64,000 bases of DNA, from assembly GCA_964652825.1 (NCBI GenBank), contig CAZZCU010000010.1, positions 20,895-84,894 of the forward strand, in the 5' to 3' direction. The notes under the pieces were generated by a model, which was not told the origin of the DNA, ran no database searches, and saw nothing but the letters and a program-made list of their open reading frames with translations. The stretch's first letter is position 1. Every line of letters begins with the position of its first letter. Made by a program: the position numbers and the translations under genes. This stretch comes from CAZZCU01 sp964652825. GTDB taxonomy: Bacteria > Bdellovibrionota_B > Oligoflexia > Oligoflexales > CAZZCU01. Positions 42,631-50,268 of the stretch are shown in pieces.

Positions 42631-44004
42631 ATGCATTCTCGCCGCATTCTCGCCACCATATACCTAAGTACGAGCATCATAGCGGCCTGTAAAATGCCAG
42701 TCCCCGGTAATATATCTGAGCAAAAAACCCTCGACAATTTTGCGGCCCAGGATTTGGTGTCGGTCAACTCGTGTAGTGGCAGCAATGTCGTGCGTCCGGC
42801 GCTGAGCGAACGTATCGTCGTCAATAAAATCAGTTGTGCGCAAATTCCTGCACAAAGTCCCGATAAAAAATTCTGTCACGATGTGCAGGCGTATCTGAGC
42901 GCCGTGCCGGTCGAGGTTCAAGACGCATTTTTGGCCATGGGTGGTTCGATCAGTGTTCGTCCGGATTCCGCGCAGCTATGCGGGGATATCATGAGTCGCG
43001 AGAACTCACCGCAATTTGCACCCGCCGCTGAACGGCAGAAGATCGACAGCTGCTTTATGTTTGTTCAGGGCAAAGCCGGTAGCAAAGATGCTGGTAAGTC
43101 CGTATTAACTTTAGTTCACTCGATGAGTAGCGAGAACATCCGCCACAATGGTGTACGATTGTTCGGCTTCTTGTACGCGCAATTCGTGCCACGTCTTAAC
43201 GAAAGCGTGGATGTTGCCGGTCGCAAGACATTTGCCTTTGATGCCCGGTTGCCGCTTGGCAATGCTTTTGAAACTTACAAGACCGATTTGGCGCGTAACT
43301 TTTTTACTGATGTTTATAATCTAGAGAAGGCCGGCGGCAAAATCAAAGTCAGCAACCTGGCGCCGTTAATCGGCAGCGAAGGTGCTGCGCGTATTATCGC
43401 CAATCTGAATGCCGGTAAAGTGGATGTCTTTGAAGGCTTGACCTTCGGGCAGTCGCCGCAAGAAATCGTCAGCGCGACCAGCCGTCAGTTCCGTTTGCAA
43501 CGTATCAAAGACTTTATTTTTGCCGAGACATTTGACTCCTTGGTATGCAGCAATCAGACTCGTCAGGTAGCGGCGCGTGACTTTAAGAAAACCCATGATT
43601 TCTTTGCGGAGTTGTTGCCGGTCATTAAAGAGCGTTCGCGCCTGTTAAGCAGCTCGTCGGCCGCAAGTGCGTCGAGTTTTGGTTTGGTCGCTAAGAGCCA
43701 GAATTCCGCCACCGCAGATGCCAAAGCGAAGCTCTCGCTCGCTGGCGAAGAACAGTATTTGCTACAAATGTTGCTGGCGGCTTTCCAACAGGTTGGTGCC
43801 GGTATGGGCGCCAAGTTTAGTTCGATGGACCCCAGCGTCAATCAGCTTGGTTCGTTGCTTGCTGGTGGCGATGATTTGTTATCTTCTTGTCCCAACTGCA
43901 ACTGTTCATCTGGTAATTGTTCCGGTTGTTCAGGGGGTAGTTGTCAAAACTGCGCGAGCGGCTCGTGCGGACAATGTGCGGGTTGTTCAGGCGCGTATAT
44001 GTAA
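42631..44004 (+). CDS. Lipoprotein with cysteine-rich C-terminal tail
   Basis: A 457-residue protein of unknown function. The ATG at 42631 has GGAGG about six bases upstream. The signal peptide ends in the lipobox IAAC (Cys20), so it is probably membrane-lipidated. The middle 380 residues show no known domain. The last 40 residues (43885-44001) hold ten cysteines spaced by Ser, Gly and Asn, as in NCNCSSGNCSGCSGGSC. Such tails could bind metal or form disulfides. The preceding gene ends 75 bases upstream. Confidence 0.82.
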   Translation: MHSRRILATIYLSTSIIAACKMPVPGNISEQKTLDNFAAQDLVSVNSCSGSNVVRPALSERIVVNKISCAQIPAQSPDKKFCHDVQAYLSAVPVEVQDAFLAMGGSISVRPDSAQLCGDIMSRENSPQFAPAAERQKIDSCFMFVQGKAGSKDAGKSVLTLVHSMSSENIRHNGVRLFGFLYAQFVPRLNESVDVAGRKTFAFDARLPLGNAFETYKTDLARNFFTDVYNLEKAGGKIKVSNLAPLIGSEGAARIIANLNAGKVDVFEGLTFGQSPQEIVSATSRQFRLQRIKDFIFAETFDSLVCSNQTRQVAARDFKKTHDFFAELLPVIKERSRLLSSSSAASASSFGLVAKSQNSATADAKAKLSLAGEEQYLLQMLLAAFQQVGAGMGAKFSSMDPSVNQLGSLLAGGDDLLSSCPNCNCSSGNCSGCSGGSCQNCASGSCGQCAGCSGAYM

Positions 44005-44039
44005 CTAGTTTTATATGAGACGCGCGGAGGAATTTTATT

Positions 44040-44516
44040 ATGGCTAGATTAGGCGACACACTCAAGGGCATCGAGCTGTTTAAAGGCTTGTTGGACGAGG
44101 AGCTGGATAAAGTCGCGTCGTTGGCGCGAACTTCGTCCGTGAAAGCCGGAGTGGCGCTGATTCAGGAGAGCGAGCGCGGCGACGCGATCTTCCTGATTCT
44201 GGAAGGCCGGGTGGATGTGCGCGTGTCTGTGCCTGGTGGTGATCAACGCGAAACGATCGCGACCCTGGGTGGTGGCGAGGTTGTCGGCGAGTTGATGCTG
44301 GTCGGTAAAACCAGACGTTCCGCGGATGTAATCGCCAAAGATGATGTGAATGTTTTGATCTGGTCCAAACAGGACTTGCTGAAATTATTTGATAGCCATC
44401 ATCATATCGGTTATCGCGTCATGACGAATATCGCTAGCTCGGTTGCCGATCGTTTGACGTCGACCAATATGGTTTTGCGCAATATTATGTCGATTCCGCG
44501 CACTGCGATTCTGTAA
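44040..44516 (+). CDS. Cyclic-nucleotide-binding domain protein
   Basis: A 158-residue single-domain CAP_ED protein. The beta-barrel has GDAIFLILEGRVDVRV and the phosphate-binding cassette GEVVGELMLVGKTRRSADVIA, with the Glu and Arg that contact the cyclic nucleotide. No DNA-binding HTH or kinase domain follows, so it is a stand-alone effector or adaptor. A cyclase at 12496 in the window could supply its ligand. GGAGG stands nine bases before the ATG. It overlaps mtaB, which is convergent, by 32 bases. Confidence 0.87.
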   Translation: MARLGDTLKGIELFKGLLDEELDKVASLARTSSVKAGVALIQESERGDAIFLILEGRVDVRVSVPGGDQRETIATLGGGEVVGELMLVGKTRRSADVIAKDDVNVLIWSKQDLLKLFDSHHHIGYRVMTNIASSVADRLTSTNMVLRNIMSIPRTAIL

Positions 44517-45861
44517 GCGTTGTTTGCGGTACGCCGAATAATCGACGTTCTTCCACAAAGCCCTTGATGCGCATGCTGGTGATGTCGCCGGCGCGCATTT
44601 TGCTGTCGCTCGGCGCCACGACTTCCAGATACTCGCTGGTGCGGCCGATGTTGCGACCTTGATCGTCCGTATGACTCTCCCACAACACGTTCAAAGTTTT
44701 GCCGAGGAAACCGGCGGCATAATCAGTCGCCAGCTCCAGTGATAATGCGCGCAGTTCCTGGGCGCGTTGCTTGACGATCTCGACCGACAGATGCTCAGGC
44801 ATGCGGGCGGCGGCGGTATTGGGCCGCGACGAATAGGGGAAGACGTGCAGATAGCCCAGCCGCAGGTCTTTGATGTAAGCGACGGTTGCCGCAAATTCCT
44901 CGTCGCTTTCGCCGGGAAAGCCGGGGATGACATCCGCACCGATATTAACGCCCGGCAAGTAGGCGCGCGCCATCTCAACGCAAGCTGCGTACTCGGTGGT
45001 GGTGTATTCGCGCCGCATGCGTTTTAGCGTGCGGTCGTGGCCGGCCTGCAGTGGCAGGTGCAAGTGATTGCGAAAGTGCGGGCGATGCCGGGCCATAAGT
45101 TGCAAGAGCGGCTCGCTTAATTCCGAAGGCTCCAGCGAAGAGATTCTGAGCGGTGGAATTCCCGGCAGCCGCAGTAGTTCGGTTAATAAATCTATGAACG
45201 GCGAGTCAGCATGTTGCTGGTGTTCGCGGCCATAATCGCCCAAATGAATCCCGGTCAAGACGATCTCCGGTGTCTTTAGCGCGATCAGGCGTTTGACTTC
45301 GGCGATCACGTCGGCGGCGGGAACGCTGCGGCTTTGGCCGCGCGCGTAAGGAATGAGGCAATAAGCGCAAAAGTTATTGCAACCATCCTGAATTTTGACG
45401 AAGGCGCGCGTTTGCTCGCTCATGGCTTTATCAAATAAGGTGACGCTGCTTTTAAAGTGACTTTGTTTATTATCGCGCACCGGCCGCTCAGTATCAGAAA
45501 TTTTGGTGCCGGGTGTGGCGACGAATAACTCTTCCACCAGATCAACCAGTTGATGCTTGGTGGCATTGGGCACGACAAAATCAACTTCCGGCATTTCGAC
45601 TAGGCGGGCGGAATCAGTCTGCGCGTAGCAGCCGGTGATGACGAGTTTGCTGGCAGGATTTTCCCGTCGATAACGCCGCAGCAGATAGCGCGCATCCTTT
45701 TCAGCATTGGCGGTTACGCTGCAGCTATTGATGACGGTCACGTCTGCGTCTTTTGCGTCGTTCACTAAATGATAGCCGCGATCGGCAAAACGGCTGGCCA
45801 GAGCATGCGAGTCAAAGGTGTTAACCTTGCAGCCCAGGGTTTTTACATAAACGTTTCGCAT
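44485..45861 (-). CDS. mtaB: tRNA (N6-threonylcarbamoyladenosine37-C2)-methylthiotransferase
   Basis: A 458-residue radical-SAM methylthiotransferase that adds a methylthio group to t6A37 of tRNA. The N-terminal MTTase domain holds three cluster cysteines (TLGCKVN, NSCSVT, ITGCYAQ). The radical-SAM cluster is CNNFCAYC, with LPLQAGHD later, and a C-terminal TRAM domain follows (GKTLNVLWESH). The MtaB assignment rests on the TLGCKVN start and overall length. The ATG at 45861 lies close to divergent ccmF, about 135 bases away. Confidence 0.93.
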   Translation of the reverse strand: MRNVYVKTLGCKVNTFDSHALASRFADRGYHLVNDAKDADVTVINSCSVTANAEKDARYLLRRYRRENPASKLVITGCYAQTDSARLVEMPEVDFVVPNATKHQLVDLVEELFVATPGTKISDTERPVRDNKQSHFKSSVTLFDKAMSEQTRAFVKIQDGCNNFCAYCLIPYARGQSRSVPAADVIAEVKRLIALKTPEIVLTGIHLGDYGREHQQHADSPFIDLLTELLRLPGIPPLRISSLEPSELSEPLLQLMARHRPHFRNHLHLPLQAGHDRTLKRMRREYTTTEYAACVEMARAYLPGVNIGADVIPGFPGESDEEFAATVAYIKDLRLGYLHVFPYSSRPNTAAARMPEHLSVEIVKQRAQELRALSLELATDYAAGFLGKTLNVLWESHTDDQGRNIGRTSEYLEVVAPSDSKMRAGDITSMRIKGFVEERRLFGVPQTTLTESQCAEST

Positions 45862-45996
45862 TGTTAGTGACGACCGATCGTGCTTGGGGTATCAATTTAC
45901 GCGACCCTCTTTTAATGAAATTAACTTAGGTCAGCAATAGCGCAATCGCCAGGCCTAAATACCAGATTGGTTAGGAGAGGCACTGGTGGAGATATA

Positions 45997-47979
45997 ATGC
46001 TCGCAAATATCGGATTTTATTTGCTTTTTTTGTGCTGCCTGGTTTCCTGCTATGGCAGTGTCGCCAGTGTGGGGGCAGCGTTTTTCCGGCATCGTCGTTT
46101 GTATCGCTCGGCGCGCATGGCGTTGACACTGACTTGTGTCATGATGGTCACTGCCGCGTTGATCTTGTGGTTCTTGTTGTTCCAACGTGACTATTCGGTC
46201 GCTTATATTTTTCGCAACTCCAGTAATGATCTGCCGGCGTTTTATACCTTGTCGGCATTCTGGTCGGCGTTGGAAGGGTCGCACACGTTTTGGATGTTGT
46301 TGATGACTCTTGTTTCGACCGTAGCGTTATGGACGTATAGCGCTGACAACGAACACATCATGCCTTATGTCAGCGCAGCGCTTCAGGCAGTACTCGGTTG
46401 GATGTTTTATCTGGCGATCACTTATTCCGATCCCTTTGTGTTGCAGTTGCCGGTCGCACCGAATGGGCAGGGGATGAATGCTCTGCTGCAGAATCCATAT
46501 ATGGCGATTCATCCGCCGATCTTGTTTTTAGGTTACGTTTGTCTCGCGGTGCCGTTTGCGTATGCTATTGCCGCGCTTTGCTACGGTGATATCACTGCTG
46601 GTTGGTTGCGAACGGTGCGGCGTTGGACCTTATTTGGTTGGTGCGCGTTGACGGCAGCGATCGCGCTCGGCGGCCGCTGGGCGTATGTGGAGCTTGGTTG
46701 GGCTGGTTATTGGGCGTGGGATCCGGTGGAGAATTCCAGTTTTTTGCCCTGGTTGATGGCAACAGCTCTGTTGCACTCTTTGTTGGTACAGGGACAAATC
46801 GGTCATTTGAAGCGTCTGAGTATCGTCTTGGCGGTGCTTGGTTTTTTCATGAGTTTCTTTGGCACGTTTATTACCCGTTCCGGGGTTATCAGCTCCGTGC
46901 ATTCGTTTGCTGAGTCGCCGATTGGTCCGAATTATCTGAGTTTCCTTGCCGTGGTGATGCTTGTCAGTTGCGTATTGTATGGTTGGCGCGCAAATACCAT
47001 TCTGCCGGCGGATACTGATAAGGTATGGGGTTTCTCCAAGGAATCGGCGTTGATTGTGACGCAATTCTTGTTGCTGTCGTTTGCGGCCATTGTCTTTATC
47101 GGGACGGTGTTTCCGATTGTCTCGGAAGCTGTTACCAAACAGCGGATTTCCGTACAGGCGCCTTATTTTAATGCTTTCGCACCCTTTATCGGGCTTGGTT
47201 TTATTCTGGCGATCGCGGTCGGAAATCTAATGCGTTACAACAGCGAGGGTATTCCCGACGGCAAACGCGTCATGCAACGTTCGGCATTGGTCGCGTTGCC
47301 AGTGTGTATTGTTTTTTGTTATTTCGGCGATGTTTGGCAGACGCCCAGCGCCTTGCGTTTGGGAGCGCAGGTCGTCGGCTCCTATCTGGTGTTTTGGTCA
47401 TTGGCATGTTTGACCTTTGATTTTTATAATCGCTTGAGGGATTTGCGTTTTAACTGGCGCTTGTTGTTTCAGCGTAATCTTGCTTACACCGGTGCTTACG
47501 TCGCGCACGTCGGCGCGTTGATTGCCATTCTCGGTTTTATGGGCAATGTCCGTGGCATCAATAAGGAAGTTAGTTTGAAAGCCGGTGAGAGTGTCGAATT
47601 ATATGGCTATCAATTTAGCTTTGCGGATAGCGGCATCGCGATCGTCCGGCAGCATAATGCGACTTTGTATCAGGCGCCGCTGATGGTTACGCGCGGCGAT
47701 AAAGAGATAGCCAAGATGTCGCCTGCCCGTAGCAAGTATCCAACCAAGCCGGAGTTGTTGCATGAGATCGCTGTCAACGGCGGCTTTTGGCATGACCTGT
47801 ATATTGTGCTCACGGATTTTGAGAAAACCACTGGCAAACAAGCCACCCTGCAACTGCATATCAATCCGACGGTGCGTTTGGTGTGGATCAGTATTTATCT
47901 GATGGTGATCGGTGGTTTGATTGCGTTGGCGGATCGCTCACGTGGGTTAAAAACCCGTGATGCGTTATTGAGTGATTGA
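45997..47979 (+). CDS. ccmF: Cytochrome c haem lyase subunit CcmF
   Basis: A 660-residue polytopic membrane protein of System I cytochrome c maturation. It has about 14 hydrophobic helices. The WWD-type haem-handling motif is GGRWAYVELGWAGYWAWDPVENSSF, with later conserved HIGFL-type helices and histidines that hold haem. The ATG at 45997 has GGAG five bases upstream, and the ten extra residues from 45967 are not conserved. It attaches haem to apocytochromes at the periplasmic face. ccmH follows directly. ccmA, B, C, D, E and G are not in the window. Confidence 0.94.
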   Translation: MLANIGFYLLFLCCLVSCYGSVASVGAAFFRHRRLYRSARMALTLTCVMMVTAALILWFLLFQRDYSVAYIFRNSSNDLPAFYTLSAFWSALEGSHTFWMLLMTLVSTVALWTYSADNEHIMPYVSAALQAVLGWMFYLAITYSDPFVLQLPVAPNGQGMNALLQNPYMAIHPPILFLGYVCLAVPFAYAIAALCYGDITAGWLRTVRRWTLFGWCALTAAIALGGRWAYVELGWAGYWAWDPVENSSFLPWLMATALLHSLLVQGQIGHLKRLSIVLAVLGFFMSFFGTFITRSGVISSVHSFAESPIGPNYLSFLAVVMLVSCVLYGWRANTILPADTDKVWGFSKESALIVTQFLLLSFAAIVFIGTVFPIVSEAVTKQRISVQAPYFNAFAPFIGLGFILAIAVGNLMRYNSEGIPDGKRVMQRSALVALPVCIVFCYFGDVWQTPSALRLGAQVVGSYLVFWSLACLTFDFYNRLRDLRFNWRLLFQRNLAYTGAYVAHVGALIAILGFMGNVRGINKEVSLKAGESVELYGYQFSFADSGIAIVRQHNATLYQAPLMVTRGDKEIAKMSPARSKYPTKPELLHEIAVNGGFWHDLYIVLTDFEKTTGKQATLQLHINPTVRLVWISIYLMVIGGLIALADRSRGLKTRDALLSD

Positions 47980-47983
47980 GACG

Positions 47984-48508
47984 ATGAAGATGATGACCAT
48001 GATTGATTACAAAAAAATGCATGATAGATATTTGTTATCGACTCTGTTGTTATTGATGTTTGTCGTGCTTGCTCCCTACGCGCTTGCTTACACGCCACCG
48101 GGATTGGCGCCGGAGCGCGAACAGGAATTTCGTGACATCGCCGACGGTTTACGTTGTCCGACCTGTACCGGCATTAGCGTGTTGGATTCGGATGCGCCGT
48201 TTTCGGTGCAAATTAAGGATATCGTCGCTGAGCAGGTGCAGGCTGGCAAAACCCGCGATGAGATTTATAAGTTTTTCGTCGAACGGTATGGACCGTGGAT
48301 TTTACGCGAACCACCTAAGGAAGGCTTCCATATCCTAGCTTGGATTATTCCTTGTTTGTTTTTATTGGGCGGGCCGTTGCTGGTTTGGTTGAGTGTGTGG
48401 CGGCGTCGGCAGGAATTTGATACCGGCGGGATTCGTTCTTCCGAGGCGATTCTACAGGAATTTGAACAACGTTTGCAAAGCCTGCGCGGCAAGACGAGGA
48501 CATCATGA
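47984..48508 (+). CDS. ccmH: Cytochrome c maturation protein CcmH
   Basis: About 174 residues, a thiol-disulfide protein that reduces apocytochrome cysteines. An N-terminal signal (LLSTLLLLMFVVLAPYALA) leads to a periplasmic domain with LRCPTC, the redox CxxC motif, and RYGPWILREPP. A C-terminal membrane helix follows (LAWIIPCLFLLGGPLLVWLS). Several ATG and GTG codons lie at the start; 47984 is used but 47972 or 47999 are possible. It begins five bases after the ccmF stop and overlaps the next gene by four bases. Confidence 0.92.
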   Translation: MKMMTMIDYKKMHDRYLLSTLLLLMFVVLAPYALAYTPPGLAPEREQEFRDIADGLRCPTCTGISVLDSDAPFSVQIKDIVAEQVQAGKTRDEIYKFFVERYGPWILREPPKEGFHILAWIIPCLFLLGGPLLVWLSVWRRRQEFDTGGIRSSEAILQEFEQRLQSLRGKTRTS

Positions 48509-48816
48509 TCATTGCCGCGATTGTGATCGGTATCACGGTTTTGGTTGCGGTGTTGCTGCCTTTTTTCATCGGGGCGGGCGGCGCCTTGGCGCCGGCGGCG
48601 ACTGAAACCTCGCCCGAGCGTGTTGAGGCGCTGCAAAAATCCATTTTGGAACGCTATTTACAAGACGAAGCAGCGTTTGCGCGCAAAGATATTTCCAAGC
48701 GCGCCTGGACACGTCGTCGTGAGTTTCTGATGCATCGCTATATCGATGCCGGTCGCCGTTTGGATTTTCTGCGTCGCCAAATGTCCGGACAAAATCGAGC
48801 AGGGGAGAAGCGCTAG
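48505..48816 (+). CDS. Small ccm-operon membrane protein, CcmI-like N-terminus
   Basis: A 103-residue protein with one membrane helix (residues about 2-24, IIAAIVIGITVLVAVLLPFFIG) followed by a basic, helical cytoplasmic part. Its ATGA overlap with ccmH and place after CcmF/CcmH suggest the short, TPR-less form of CcmI, which helps hold the apocytochrome in some bacteria. The LERYLQDEAAFARKDIS region is compatible with that, but no strong motif confirms it. It is followed after one base by the signal-peptide protein gene. Confidence 0.65.
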   Translation: MIIAAIVIGITVLVAVLLPFFIGAGGALAPAATETSPERVEALQKSILERYLQDEAAFARKDISKRAWTRRREFLMHRYIDAGRRLDFLRRQMSGQNRAGEKR

Positions 48817-48817
48817 C

Positions 48818-49465
48818 ATGTTGCGTCACCTGATCATAATGGTCGCGGCTTTGGCGTGGACAACGAGTGCGGTTGCCGAAGTCGTTTATCAAGGTCGTCA
48901 TGTCGTGCTGTTGGACGCCGGCTTGGACTCGGTGTACGGCAGCTACTGGTTTAGCGTCGAGAATCCGGGCAGGACAGCGGAACGTTTGCGTATGCAGGTG
49001 ATCTTGCCAAAAGAAGTCGATGATTGGCGTGTGCAAGATGGAGTTAGCGATAACGAAATTCAACTCGCGGATGATACCCTGGTTATTGACAAGGAATTTG
49101 CGCCAGGAACAACAGTGATCGCTTTTGGCTTTCGCGCGCCGGCAACTCTGGGCAAAGCAACATTGACTTATGTCTGGCCGTATCCGATCGCTGATTTTCA
49201 AGTGCTGGCGGCGACAAGACATGGGCCGGAGTTAAGTTCCGATCAGTTGATGGCCGGGACCGACGTTGATTTTTCCGGCCGCAGCTTCAAGCGCTTGAGC
49301 GCCGTCGGCATTACCGTTGGCGAAACTTATGTTGTTAAAGTCGGCGGCATTCTTGAGGGCCGCGGCCGCTTGTGGCTGCTTGGCAGTGTCGTCGGCGGCT
49401 TGCTGCTACTTGCTGGTTTCGGCTTCGCCTGGCGCACAAGACCAGATAAAGGGACACACGACTGA
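48818..49465 (+). CDS. Signal-peptide protein with C-terminal membrane helix
   Basis: A 215-residue protein of unknown function. The ATG at 48818 follows the previous stop by one base; GGGGAG lies upstream. A signal peptide (MLRHLIIMVAALAWTTSAVA) leads to a beta-rich extracytoplasmic domain, and a helix at about 188-207 (LWLLGSVVGGLLLLAGFGFAW) anchors it. The last six residues, DKGTHD, and the stop codon are encoded by the left copy of a hairpin repeat that runs into the assembly gap. The same C-terminus ends the convergent gene. Its place suggests a role in cytochrome maturation, but none is shown. Confidence 0.78.
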   Translation: MLRHLIIMVAALAWTTSAVAEVVYQGRHVVLLDAGLDSVYGSYWFSVENPGRTAERLRMQVILPKEVDDWRVQDGVSDNEIQLADDTLVIDKEFAPGTTVIAFGFRAPATLGKATLTYVWPYPIADFQVLAATRHGPELSSDQLMAGTDVDFSGRSFKRLSAVGITVGETYVVKVGGILEGRGRLWLLGSVVGGLLLLAGFGFAWRTRPDKGTHD

Positions 49466-49470
49466 ACCCG

Positions 49471-49570
49471 NNNNNNNNNNNNNNNNNNNNNNNNNNNNNN
49501 NNNNNNNNNNNNNNNNNNNNNNNNNNNNNNNNNNNNNNNNNNNNNNNNNNNNNNNNNNNNNNNNNNNNNN
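49471..49570. other. Assembly gap of 100 undetermined bases
   Basis: The bases are N. The same 26-base sequence stands immediately on both sides (49445-49470 and 49571-49596), which suggests that assembly stopped in the hairpin. The gap may be smaller than 100 bases or even absent. Confidence 0.95.
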
Positions 49571-49638
49571 GATAAAGGGACACACGACTGAACCCGATCT
49601 CTTGTATGAGATCGGGTTCAGTCGTGTGTCCCTTTATC
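49571..49638. repeat. Perfect 31-bp inverted repeat spanning the ends of two convergent genes
   Basis: Arms at 49571-49601 and 49608-49638 are perfect reverse complements, with a six-base loop TTGTAT. The first 26 bases are duplicated left of the assembly gap at 49445-49470. Each arm read outwards from its gene encodes DKGTHD then TGA, so the element supplies the C-terminus of both neighbouring proteins. It may be a REP-like palindromic insertion or a bidirectional transcription stop. There is no T-run, so an intrinsic terminator is uncertain. Confidence 0.85.
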
Positions 49639-50115
49639 GTCTTCCAGCTCCAGCAGGCCTTCGCTGGTGCTATGAAGTTCTTGATGAGCAATGCGTGCGC
49701 CCACATAACCTGTATAAGCGGTTGAAAAAAGCGCCGGCAAGTTTAACAAGACGACCAACCAACCAATCTGATGCAATGGTCGCAGCGGTTGTTTCTGGAA
49801 AATCAGCAAGGCGGCACCGGCGGCGGATGCACCAACCATGGTGCAAATCAATGCCAACGCTGCTGCTTGCTCGTGTGCTGCTAAAGCGGTCTTCGCTAGT
49901 TCAGGAACACCAAAGCCTTCAATAAACTCTTTAGCTTCTTCGCCGGTGATGTAGCTGAAGATGGCGCCGAGACAGCTGATAGCGGACAGCCAGGCACCGA
50001 CAAAAAACGCTTCACGTTTGGACCAGAGCAAAGCCGCGATCATCACCAGCAAGGCGAAAAAATAGCCGACGATGGGGATATGATTTAAAATGAGATGCAG
50101 ATACAGCCAAGTCAT
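49618..50115 (-). CDS. Four-helix membrane protein of unknown function
   Basis: A 165-residue membrane protein with four hydrophobic helices: about 12-30, 38-58, 82-105 and 118-136. It opens MTWLYLHLILNHIPIVGYFF, followed later by TGEEAKEFIEG and AAHEQAAALAL, features shared by an uncharacterised bacterial membrane family that I cannot name with certainty. His residues in the first and third helices could bind a haem or metal. The C-terminal DKGTHD and stop come from the right arm of the hairpin repeat. It converges with the ccm-linked gene. Confidence 0.78.
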   Translation of the reverse strand: MTWLYLHLILNHIPIVGYFFALLVMIAALLWSKREAFFVGAWLSAISCLGAIFSYITGEEAKEFIEGFGVPELAKTALAAHEQAAALALICTMVGASAAGAALLIFQKQPLRPLHQIGWLVVLLNLPALFSTAYTGYVGARIAHQELHSTSEGLLELEDDKGTHD

Positions 50116-50268
50116 ACGAAGTCCGGTAGAAAATTCGTGATTTAGTCATTTTACCTAAAATACTCTGAGAATATCAATGTCAGCCGACGACTGGCTTATA
50201 ACTGCAGATGATGGCAAAATAATTTCTTGAAACTTTCTCAAATAGTATCAGGCGTATAGGGGACGGTC

